DNA of 64,000 nucleotides, taken from Callaeas wilsoni (taxonomy: Eukaryota; Chordata; Aves; Passeriformes; Callaeidae). Of the stretch, positions 51,421 to 64,000 are shown one piece after another (position 1 is the stretch's first letter; the number at the start of each line of letters is the position of its first letter). The stretch is from positions 78,066-142,065 of the forward strand of contig VWPU01010313.1 of NCBI GenBank assembly GCA_013398955.1. Direction: 5' to 3'. The notes beneath the pieces were generated by a model that saw nothing but the letters and a program-made list of their open reading frames with translations, ran no database searches and was not told where the DNA came from. A program made the translations under genes and the position numbers.

Positions 51421-54400
51421 CTTAAATCATTTAACCCTTTAACTCAAACTATTCTCTTCTATTCTTATGAAATAGCTCTTCCATGCTCCTCTTCCTGAGG
51501 GTGCTGGGCTCCTCCACAGGGTGAGCTGAGTCATGCTAAGGCTGCTGCTGTCACCAGTGTCCCTGCTCCTCACTCGCTAGGGGAGGGTCCCTGTGCTGCA
51601 GCCTGCTGTTGTAGGAAATGCTCCACCAGTCTCTGGAGGGGAACATCCACTCAGGACACACCAGTCACAGCGGTGTGGGGCCTGAAAACAGCAAGTTGGC
51701 ACTAAGGAAGTCCTTCCTTGGGAATAATTCCTGCCTTAAGATGGGCCCTTTCCCTTGTGCCTGACTTATGATGTGGTACTGATGGGGAGAGTGCCTCTCT
51801 CCTTTTGAGCAGCTTTCATGGACTGCAGGTGGGCTCCTTGCCATTGCCTTCAGTTACTACTTGGGTTTTCTTCTTCTTCTTTCTCTTTTTTTCTCCTTTT
51901 AAAATTTTTAAAATTTTTTTTGGTAACTTGTAGCAGGTTTAATCTAACCACCCATTTCAAGCAGCTCTGATTACCAGGTCTATGGTTTTAAATCACTGCT
52001 GCGCTGAAATCAGCTATTTCCTCATTGCCATCCCCATCTATGACACCTGTTTTACTCAGAGTGCATATGTTACCCCATGTGTTGCACCAGAATTTCAGTT
52101 TTTAGCATTTGGCTGTTCTTTGGGCTTTGTAGAGATAATGTCTTTTCAATGAGCATAACCATGCTGATTTATTTATGTCGTGTTGCTGCAGTTGATGCAG
52201 ATTCAAGCATGTGTAACAGTTGCTTACACTCTCTACCATAACAGAATTATTCAATTAAACAAAAGCTGATTAAGTTGTAGCCCTTGACAGAGGAGAAACA
52301 GAGCAATTCTCAGGACTCTTCTTGATAGAATGAGACTTGCTAATGCTTCTGTATTTTAAGACAGTAAAACCAGTGCATTACTTACTATTTCAAAGTCATG
52401 AAAACTACACATTCCCTGTGTTGATCAAACACAGATTTTTCAAGAGAAGGCTCCATACTGGATATTGCTTCCCTTTACTATGTGTAATACAAACAGTCTA
52501 TCATCTCATGTGGTTGGAAGGAAAACAAAAGAGCATCAATCCAGCATCATAGTATGGAACATTTATCACCATGTCTTTACAGTGGATATATCGCTCACCT
52601 GGAAGCTCCTGCTGACAAAAAACTTCTCCATCCCCCACATTGCCACATGTATTCCATTTTTATGTTAAAAAATGAAATGACTTGTGAACATCTAAAGATA
52701 TTTAGGGAGGAATCTTTATTTTCCCTGCACTTTATAAGCATTCCAACTGCTCATAGGAAACCACAACTTATTTTAAAATAATTTGAATAACTTATGCTTT
52801 AATTTCCTAATGTTTTGACATCTTGAATTTACAAAAGTATCTTGGAATGTATGAACTGATGGTGTGAAAATTTCATTTCTGACAAGAAACTGAATTTTAA
52901 AATAGCAATTCTAAATAAAGGATCTGTTGTCGATCCAAACCTGATTCCTGTCTCCCACAATTTCTTCAGGCTGGGATTAAACAAAACACTTGTGTTCACT
53001 TTATCAATTTTGCTGAAGTACATAGTTCTATTATTTTTATAGTGGCAGAGTTACCTGAGTATATCTGCTTACATTGCAAGTGAGATTTATCTAGAGCTCT
53101 AAACTAAGCCAAGACATTCTGCAGAACATTTTGTGAGGTACTTAGTTGCTGGCAGGGGTTGAACCATGACAGATACATACCTAATTTGTTCGCCAGAAAA
53201 CATTGCTGTTGAGAAATCTGTTGCCTGTGTGAGAATTCAGCCTGTTGGTGTATCATTAGGCAGCCTAAAATATTTATTTGAGTAGAGGACTGCATTTCAA
53301 TTTGCCAGTGAAATGCAGAGAGCTCTTATGGAGGGTGTCATGAGTGAAACCAGATGCAGCCATAGGTGGAAGCAGCCAAATGCTACTCACCGCTTGTGGT
53401 GGAACTGCAACATTTTGTGGTTCCTGTTTTTGCCTACACCTGACAACCCAAAACTGCAAGGAAAAGTACAATAGAAACCCAGTGACTTGTTGCTTTGCTT
53501 GCCATCTTCAATAGTGCCTTCTTGGTGGCATCAGAGATGATGCAACCTGCACTTTCATTGGCTTCTTTTGCTCTTTAGGTAACTCCTGGTGCTTATTAGG
53601 TGCTGTGCTGGCAGCTGACATACAAACTGGTGATGGCTAAAAGCTGCTGACCTTCCATAGCTCATCATGTGACCCTTTCCTCTCTTCCCAGATTGTCAGT
53701 GACAAGCGTGTACCAGCCAGATGGCTATGAGACCCAGCACTGCTGCAGCATTAGAAGCTCACTGATCTCAGAACTATGCTACAGCTTCTGTTCAGCTTTT
53801 CCTCTCTGTGTGCCAGAAGAGAGGCAGTATATTCTTGCAGACAACATTGCTAGGAAGGCATCCTCACCTTTCCTTTGCATACTGGACCCAAGCAGTACTC
53901 TAAAGAGTGCAAGTGCTTCACTAAAGTAACTGAACCAACTCTGGTTTACTGGTCTAAAAGAAACAACTTCCTTCCACAGCTTGCTTGTGGTAAGAGATGA
54001 TGAGAGATGCAGCCTCAGCACCCGTCCTTGTTTCAGTGCTGCTGCTCCAGACGCTGTACACATTGCAAAGACAGACACAAGGACAGGAACTGTTCTGTTG
54101 GTATTTTCAAGCCTCGAGGCAGCCTGTAGTGTGAATTACGTTAGCAGTGCCAGCAGACAGTTTTAAGTTTCCAAAACCCAAAGAGCTGCTACTATGATCA
54201 CCTTATGCTGCATTACCACAGTAAGGTAATAAGCAGTGCCAGATTTTACCTGTTCTCATTTTAAGTTTCTTGTTTAAAACAGAATGTCATCAGCTGCCTA
54301 GTATCACTTCTGTTCTTAAATATTCAGGGAGGTCTCGCTAAGTTATTTTGTGTAATATTGTATGTGACGAGCCTGAAAGACAGTGAACTAAATTAGCAAT

Positions 54401-57400
54401 TCAGTGCCTCACAAGCAGAAAGAGGCTCTGTTATAGCTGAAGGATGGATCTCCTGTTGGAGGACAAGTGTTCAAGGCTCTTTTCCCCAGCAGACTGCTTG
54501 AATGGTTTGGAAACATCACTCAGAGGCAGATACTTGCATGCTGTCAACATTGCATACTGGTGCCTATACTCTTCTCTTTTTAAAGAAAATAAAAACCTGG
54601 TCTTCGCATACTTTGTCTGTGGCTGTATCTCTGTCTTGTTTTCAGAGGAAGATAGTCGTGCTCTGTACTAAGGCATAATAGAGAGAAGTACATTAAGAGG
54701 TCATCTGATACTAATTTAATGGGAACTCTATAAGCATTTTAAATAGCAGTTTCTATTAGGCTCTGAGACCAAACTGCATTTCTTTAAAATGAGTTTTGAC
54801 TGTAAAGTCAGTGAATTGAAAACCTGCTACATCCCTCAGAGAGACCTAAAGTAGACTCCAGGAATGAGGGAGGAAGGCTAGTCTACGGCGTTGCAGAAGT
54901 GTCACATTATGTCACTGGAGATTTATCCTTATGGAGCTGACTCTGGTGACGCCTATGTGCCTTTGCAAGCAGTTTTGTCTGAGACCCTGCCACAGGTTTC
55001 TGTGCTGCTCCAAGGTGTGAAGGAAGCTGCACTGCACCCTGTACCAAGCCACCTCTTTGCAAAGTCTTTAGCAGCTCCAAGTCTTGCCAGAACTGACAGT
55101 CATGTTCTGAAGTCCTGCTCCTTTAGATTTAGCTTTTGGAAACAAAATGGGAGCTGTATGGTATCGTCTCAGCCTGCTTTCAAGCAGGTCAGGCAGGATC
55201 ATGCCAAATCTTATGAGTGATGAGCAAAATGCAGCCTGAGGCTGTGTGATGGTATTACATCATCTGATGTGATGGTGAAATTTGAATGCTGAACATTAAC
55301 TTTTTACTTGCCATATTTTACTTCAGCTATGAAGCTCAGTGTGGAAAAGGCTGCTTGTCTAAAACCAAACCATCTCTACCCATTTTTACCTTCTAGTCTG
55401 AGAGTATCAGCTACGTGTCCTCAGTAGCTGACCAAACTTGTCATATACTCTGGTAACTCTGCTACGATAAAAATAACAGAACTGTGTCTCAGCAAAACGG
55501 ATACATAAAGTGAAAAATAGTGTTTTGTTTAATCCCAGCCTGGAGAAATGGTAGGAGACAAGAAGGAAAAAAAGAAAAATTAATACTCAGAAATCTTAGA
55601 CTGAAACTTCTTTGTGCACAGGAAGGTGAAGGAAACCTCACAGACTCAGTTAATAACCATGATTTTTGACATTTGTTTAGTTTGCATCTCTTCTCATACT
55701 CTCCCCAAATAAGTTTTTTGCCTCATTGCAATGTAATTGAAAAAGACTAATAATGGATAAAAAACCCTTTAAAAGTAGTATTTTGGCTGCACTATCTCTG
55801 CCTAACTGAAATGTAAATAAAACACTAACTAGTGGAAAAACACATGCCATGTTCCTCTATTTCCTGAATTATCCTGTAACTCTGTCAGATCCTTTCTGGT
55901 GGCCTAGTTTCCCCATCCAAACTTCAATGCCATTTTACCTGATTGTGTGTGCCTTTGTCAGATCTCCAGGGTTTCCCTCTATCTCCATGTTTAGAGTGAA
56001 AGCTAAATGGTAGAAGACAATTTCTAGTGTGCTCACTTAGACTTTTCTGTTGTGGAGGTTCTAGAAATGGTAAATAGAAATTCTGGCTTCTAAAATGAAA
56101 TAATAACGGTATACTCTTCCATGAAAGACTTTTTTCCTGTGGCTGTGATTAGTTATTTATCCTCTCAGATTGTGCCTGCACATGCTGTGCATCTTGTTCA
56201 CTGTTTGTAAGCCCAAACTTAAAAACAGTGAGTGACTTGGCTAAAGCATTATATTAATGCTGCTGACAGTCTTGGAGTGGTGATAGAGAAACCTTTATTT
56301 TGTTCCCTAGAATTAAAAAATGCCCCCCCCCCCAATCTATACTTTTATTCACTACTAAGATTTTACTAGTCAGCTAGCAGTGAGCATTGTATTTTGTGTG
56401 GGTTTTGTATAGAAAGAAAAACTGTTAAGCATTATCCAAGGCTGTTCTTCCAACTGAAATCCAATAAGAGTTATCATTCTGTCACCTCCTTTACTTGTAA
56501 TAAAAACTGTTTAATTGAAGTCATATTGCTACTTCTGTGTAAACTGTTTTGGCTGTTACGAAAATTGCAACAATCCGTAAGATCTGTATTTCAGACTGCA
56601 GACCTAAAACTATGCCAACAGTTACCTAATTCGATGTTTCTAAGTGCACTATTGCTCACTGTTGGACAGCATCAGTCCTTGAAAAGGCTCTTAAAACTGC
56701 ATCTAAACAATAGAGGTTAATAAATCTGGGCTATAGTCTTTTGAAGTAGATCAGCTGATATGTCAACAGTTGGGGAGCTCGGTAAATCAGTCCAGCCAAG
56801 CAAGCCAGGTTAATGCAAGGATTCTAAATACTTTGCTAGCCAGTGAAAACTGAGCCAGAACTGGGTTACAGTATCATCACGTCAGCAGCTCCTCCAGAGT
56901 CCTGAGGATTTTGTAGCAAAAAGCAGCACGACTGAAGTACAATTAGGACATTTGCCTGTCCTCAGACTGGTCCAAACAGCATCTATACTCATAATGAACA
57001 GACACAACCTCCCTCCTAGGTGGGGGTAGTCTGAGGATTCAGGCAGAGCTTAACTTTCCTCTGGAAATTTTATACAAATATCATAGCACTTCTATGCTAA
57101 AAAACCCAAATCAAACCAAAGCACATTATTTCCAAACCAAAATCTGAATTTTCCGTAGCAAAAATGTATGCCATCTTAACATATCTTCAAGGATATCACT
57201 TCTCAATACTAACGATTCTTTCTTAATAAACATTAACAATTTTTCTAGATTAATTAATTAAAATTAATTAATTACTTCTTAATAAACATGTGTGACAGCC
57301 TGTCTCTTCCTGCAACATGCAGGCAGCTGTGTACAGGCAAGTAGAGGCAGCTCCTGGTGCTTTTCAAGGACTGTGGAGGAAGCACTAGGTGGCAGGGCAT

Positions 57401-60339
57401 CAGAGAGGAAGGCTAGAAGGAAGAGACTGGATTGGAGGAAAATGCATAAGCATCCTGTGACGGGATGTGCAAATGATGGCCAAGAGGCAGCCTGGCAGTC
57501 CTGAGAAGCAGTCAGGGCCAGCTCAGAGACACCCAAGAGCCAGTCAAAGCACAAACCCCATCACCTGTGGGTATCACCAGGACAGGCTCAGCTCTTCAGC
57601 AGTTGCATGTACTAACAGCAGTCACAGATGGTGCACAGGGGTTGAACCTCAGTCATTGTCCAACATCGGGTCTTGGAATAACTTGCTCAGCTTGAATTTT
57701 AAACAAAGGTTTCTGACTCCAACTCCACCCCTGCACAAATTGCTCAACAAACAGTTTTAATTAATAAATCTGCAAAAATAATGGCTTGAGAAGACAGAGA
57801 GGCAGCTTTCTCTGCTCAGTTATTTATATGATAGAAAATCGCTTCTTGCTGCTGTTATTAAAAAATCCAGCTCGACTGATGAAAGTTCATGTTTCACATC
57901 TTTTTTGGCAACACAGGAACAAGCTATAATTTTACTTATTAAACACAAACTGTTATAATTTTGTCATTCAAAAGACTTTGCAGTAAATTAATCATCAGAA
58001 TAATTACTGGCCTGCTTTGATTTAAATCAATCTAAGGAGTAACCAAAGGCTTTTTAAAGTTGCATTTTTTTTTTTTTCCCAGAGCACACTTCAGATGACA
58101 GAAGAAATATTTACTAAGAATATTTTAAAAAGCATGTTTCCCTGTCTTAGAATAAAACAAACCCCTGTCACATCTTCATGAGGATTCCATGCCCTAGTAA
58201 GTAGCACACAACTTGCCTTTTAACTTGCACCTCCATGGAAGGTTTTAGTGTGGAAAATAACAAACAGGATGCCTTCAGCTCTGTCAATAACTAGAATCTG
58301 CATCAGTACCAGGTAACTCTGCTCATGCATCTCTCATAAATCTTGCTGGAAGTCACAGGAGAAGGAGCAGAAGCACATGCCCATGGAGAACTGAAAGGAA
58401 AGATCCCTGCAAATGCCAGCACAAGCTGAGCCACCTGGACACCACTTCCTGTGGTGCCTAATCCAACCCATGCCAACCCAGGCAGTTTTACAGTGGATTT
58501 TTGCCAGCTGTGTGCTAACAGTTTAACAGCAAAAACCACCACATTAGTGTTCATACTGTCAGTGCACTGGTTGCCACTGACAGGAGGAAAAATATTGCCA
58601 CCTGGATGTCTCTCTTGCTCAAGAGAAGCACAAGCACCTTCTGCTTTTCCAGTTTCAAGACTTCCATGGCAAATTATTCTTTTTTTCTTTTCTTCTTTTC
58701 TTTTAAATTAGCCTTTATTACAGAATTTTGCAGGCTTACTAAATGCAATTGTATTTAGTGATAGTTATAGCCCATGTCGCAATGTACTGTAATCTAAGTA
58801 AATATATAGCTAAGCACTTTAAAACATGGAACCACAAGAAAAATTTTAATTGCAACAGAAAGATTTCTATCTGCCTACATATTGTGTTTGTTTAATGTCG
58901 ATTTCTCTTCCCATAGTAGAGAAATGCCACATCCAGGTTTAAAATCAGAAGTATTGACAAAAACCTACTGAGTGCATAAAGCTGTTTTGACAAAACACGA
59001 GTGCCTGCCATGCTGCAGCTATGAAAATGAAACAGCTCATCAATTTACCAAAACTCTGCCTACAGACAAGGTATTCTCCAGGCTTCAGGAAACCTGATGT
59101 TTTTCTTATGCAGGAAGAAATCCTCATCGTGCTGAACTCAGTGAGAAACCGCTGCTGACTTCAGCACAGCCAGCTGCTGCGAGACTGACAGGGCTATCAT
59201 TATGTTTTAAAATTAAGCTTATGCACATGCATTCATGAATAGGAACCACAACAGCAGAAAGGTTTAATGCAACAGTTATAAGGGAACTGAAAAATCCAGC
59301 AAGAGGATGCTGCAGTTCAAGATTAATCTCACATAAAAACCTAATCTGAATAGCAGAACAAACGTTTAAAAATTTTTTTCCCTTTGCATGTCAAAATCTT
59401 ACATTTCTTAGGCTATCTGTCACAGAGCACTGTCAGAAATGGAGACAGAATCTGCTGGTTGAATTACAGTATGGTTTCTCAAGAACTGAACCAGTATTTA
59501 TTTTGAAATTACACATAAATTATTAATTACCTCCTTAAAAGTATAAGTAAGCCTTTGGCTTCATATAATTTCTATAATCTTTCACAGTATAAACGAAACA
59601 GTTTGTGATATCTGTAATTACTTACCAAAATAAAGAATTTTTTTGTAAGTTTTTTTTGTAAATATTTTATTAAAAAACATCTTTTAATGCTATTAGTCAA
59701 TACATGTGTAATAATACTTTGATAAAGTATCATGTAGTAATATGTATTTTGGAGTCAGGAATGTAATGGTTTTAACTAAATCATCAGAGCTCTGTTCTGC
59801 TCCAGTCTCTTCTAAACTGTCATTTTTTTCCAGAATTTAAACAAACTCATTCTTTGTCAAGGTACGTCATCCTTAAGGCCTTGCAAACATTTTAGTAATT
59901 GAACCAAAACAAAGAGAGAGCTCAGCTTTCTTTCTGAAGACCACGTTGCTTTTGAGCTTAAAAAGGTGCCTGCAGCTTTCAAGCAGTTAGTGGCAAATCA
60001 GCAAGAAAGAAATCAGAGGAGAAGAAGGGGCACTTAAAAATCAAAACAGTAAAGTGCACAGCTATACCATCCAAAATTGTATTAATCTGATCTAAAGGAC
60101 TTGCTGGACTGTGGATATTTAATACAATTTGGCTTGCATGAAACATACAATCATGATTAGACAGAAAGGATTTTCTTTTTTCTTCCTGAAGTCATCTACA
60201 GGATCTAGGGAATTCAATTTTCAAGGGTAACATAGTCCAGCTCTTTGGATATTGATTGGTTTCCTAAGTCCACAAGGAGATGAAGAAGCGGGGAAGGTGT
60301 GGAGGGATGCAAGGTGTCCTCTTGCCGTCTCTGTTTTAT
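51421..60339. other. non-coding stretch, no gene seen
   Basis: Nearly 9 kb without a supportable coding exon. It holds an 11-base C run (56323-56333), a TTAA-rich block near 57248-57275, a CTCF-like motif (57382) and a possible splice-flanked open segment at 53692-53929 discussed under findings. The part nearest 60339 should include the TMEM200C 3' UTR on the minus strand; TTTATT (AATAAA on minus) occurs at several places, such as near 59665. Confidence 0.5.
57382..57395 (+). promoter_or_regulatory. CTCF-like motif
   Basis: 'gcactaggtggcag' has one mismatch (first base) to the 14-base CTCF core. It lies about 3 kb from the 3' end of TMEM200C. Confidence 0.4.

Positions 60340-60340
<1 letters not shown>
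60335..60340 (-). terminator. AATAAA overlapping the TMEM200C stop codon
   Basis: On the minus strand the stop TAA is followed at once by ATAAAA, so a perfect AATAAA begins on the last base of the stop codon. If used, the 3' UTR would be only tens of bases long. A longer UTR with a distal site is as likely. Confidence 0.3.
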
Positions 60341-62016
<1,676 letters not shown>

Positions 62017-63599
62017 CTGCAGTGAAAGGGAGAAGAAAAGAGGATGAGGACCAAGGGCAGATCTGTGGCACAAGAGATGTCTCTGCTTGCTCTTCCTCCT
62101 TCAAAGTCCTGCTAATTAAAACCCTGAACAATTGGGATGGGGGTTGACACCAACAGGCAGATTTCCCTTGCCCACACAGCTCCTGTGTGTGAGAAAGAAA
62201 CAGGCAGACCAACAGCATCAAAGCAGCCACATGTCCCACTACACTCTTGCCAAACAACTAATTAATTTCTTTATACTCCAGGTAAATGACAAAGTTAGTG
62301 GTATCCACTAGAGTAAACAAAAATAATATTTTGCTCCTTTCAGGAGTTTGCAAAGCACCAGAGCTCAAAGGACACCAAGCCCCACTCCCTAATATATTCT
62401 GGAGTTACAATGCACACTGACTGTGGCTAGTGATGTCATGCAGGATTTGAGGGGATGGGAGAAATAAAAGCAGGAAGGCAGTATATTTGATCCATACATA
62501 CCATTTGTTTCATTACACTACTTACACATTACTGGAGGGAGGGTTAAACATATTACTTGTCTTGCTTAAATGAGTAAGAAAGGAATTACTGTGAAATGCA
62601 CAAGGGAAACATTCAAACACTGGAAAGTGGTGCCCTGTGAAAGTTTTTTCCTAGCCATTTGCACTTGATCTGCAATATTAGAAATTCATCTCCCGCCTGC
62701 GGTCCAGAGGCATCTCTAGTTTGGGAACATGTGCGATGTTCCAGGTAACTGTTATGTAACACTGACAAATTCAACCCCCCTCCCCCCCTGCCCTCAGAAA
62801 GGGGAGATGGCTGGCAGGTAAGAGATGGCAGGTCAAATCCTATTAAAGGAGAAGTGAAATCCCATGAGTCACCCAGGGAAATCCTAACAAGTGCTTGCAG
62901 GGAAACTGGCAGAGGACTAAACACTGAGCATTTGTGGCTTTTGTCTTACTGGACCATCAGAAGTCATCTCTCTGTTCCCGTGATCTGAGCTAAACAACAC
63001 GGCGTGTAGGAGCATTTCTGCACTGTGCAATTCTTTTTGGAACCTATTTCTTCCTGCTAGCGAGAAGCAGGATCCCCTCCCCCTTTTCTCTTTCTGAGCA
63101 TCCTATTATTTTTTCTTTGACTGGGCAAAAGATGACATCACTGAATATAATACGACTCACAAAGTTCAATTAATTGCACTGAAAGGCGATTAAGTAAGCA
63201 CCTAAAAAAAATCCCCTCGCTTCTCTTTGACTGTTCAGCCTTTAAATCTCATCTCTTTCTGTTCTCATGCCAGAATTGCCACATATGCAGTAATATTGTG
63301 TCCCATTTACTGTGTGTATTTACTCCAGAAAAAAAAGATGTGTCTTGTCAGAAAGGGCGTTGTTACATTACTCTCCGAGATACGGCACGCTCAAAACAAA
63401 GAGCAGAGATTCCTCTTTCCTATCGCTGAACTATTTATTAAAATAGAAGAAAAAAAAAAAAAAAAGAGCGCATTTTGTTGATGCAAAAGTGTAATTATCG
63501 GGGCATGCATTGTTGTAATTGCCGATTCTTTGACCTCATTTTCTGCTGCCCCACTAGCCAGCCGCCCGTCTCCTGTCCACAGCGATAACAGATGGTCAT
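62017..63599. other. probable TMEM200C leader intron
   Basis: About 1.6 kb with no coding signal. It contains short C runs near 62778 and an A run at 63449-63464. The donor site was not identified. Confidence 0.5.
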
Positions 63600-64000
63600 C
63601 AGCTCCGAGGAACGCTCCCAGTCCGGCTTCGGCTGGCACTTAGTTTCGGCGATGGCGGGAGCAGCGCCCGGCAGGCGAAGGAGGGCACGGCCGGGCCGCC
63701 GGCCATCGCCAGCGGCCGCAGTGCCATGAAACCACCCGGACGGGAGCCGCGGGGGCTGGAGCCGCATCCCGGACGAACGGACCGCGACCCCTCATCCGCC
63801 CCCGGCAGCCAGACCCGCAAGCACCACGACCTTGCCCGGCAAAGCGCAAACACAACTGTAACAGTACTGGCAGGACTCGGCTTAACTCCCTCCCTGGGTT
63901 CGCACGCGGGACTCGCGGGGCTCCGGCCGGTCCGGCCGCACAGCTCCCGCCGCCGCGGCGGAGCGCCGAGCCCCGCCGGCGGCCGCGCCGGTCGGGGGTC
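63600..64000 (-). promoter_or_regulatory. CpG island, probable TMEM200C promoter and first exon
   Basis: GC content and CpG density rise sharply from about 63600 and are highest at the window edge ('cgccgcggcggagcgccgag'). The position, 1.6-2 kb upstream of the TMEM200C acceptor, fits its promoter. The island continues outside the window. The open frames here on the minus strand are composition-driven. A divergent transcript to the right cannot be excluded. Confidence 0.6.

Overview
The window is vertebrate nuclear DNA, almost certainly from a bird. It has small exons with GT-AG introns, an AT-rich non-coding background, several CR1 LINE fragments with the typical 3' end (for example at 27994, 'tcatagaatggttggag'), LTR scraps that resemble avian endogenous retroviruses, and isolated CpG-rich patches. 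Operons, CRISPR arrays, rRNA and tRNA genes were not seen. Two protein-coding genes can be supported.

Layout. 1-22475: no convincing coding sequence; it holds an old CR1 copy (about 4530-6180), microsatellites, an A-rich tract and a possible poly(A)-tailed retrocopy. 22476-43974 (+): a six-exon coding region whose C-terminal half is an AKAP7-type 2H phosphoesterase domain, preceded by one large low-complexity exon with an 18-residue tandem repeat. Its first exon(s) were not found. 43975-60339: non-coding, with a CpG-rich islet (44755-44985), a candidate extra exon (45106-45222), CR1 and LTR fragments. 60340-61974 (-): the single coding exon of TMEM200C, recognised from both ends of the protein and its two membrane segments. 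62016 marks its splice acceptor, and 63600-64000 is a CpG island that probably contains its promoter and first exon.

How the genes relate. In mammals TMEM200C lies beside EPB41L3, while the paralogous block carries EPB41L2 next to AKAP7, with TMEM200A nearby. An AKAP7 relative beside TMEM200C therefore looks like the matching ohnolog from vertebrate genome duplication, kept in this lineage and apparently missing from the human TMEM200C block. It keeps both HxT catalytic motifs but has no recognisable C-terminal PKA-anchoring helix, so it is best viewed as a 2H phosphoesterase-like protein rather than a proven anchoring protein. This is the most interesting item in the window.

Assembly. The two single N bases (37868 and 40057) are each flanked by near-duplicate copies of about 40-60 bases, which suggests contig joins rather than biology.
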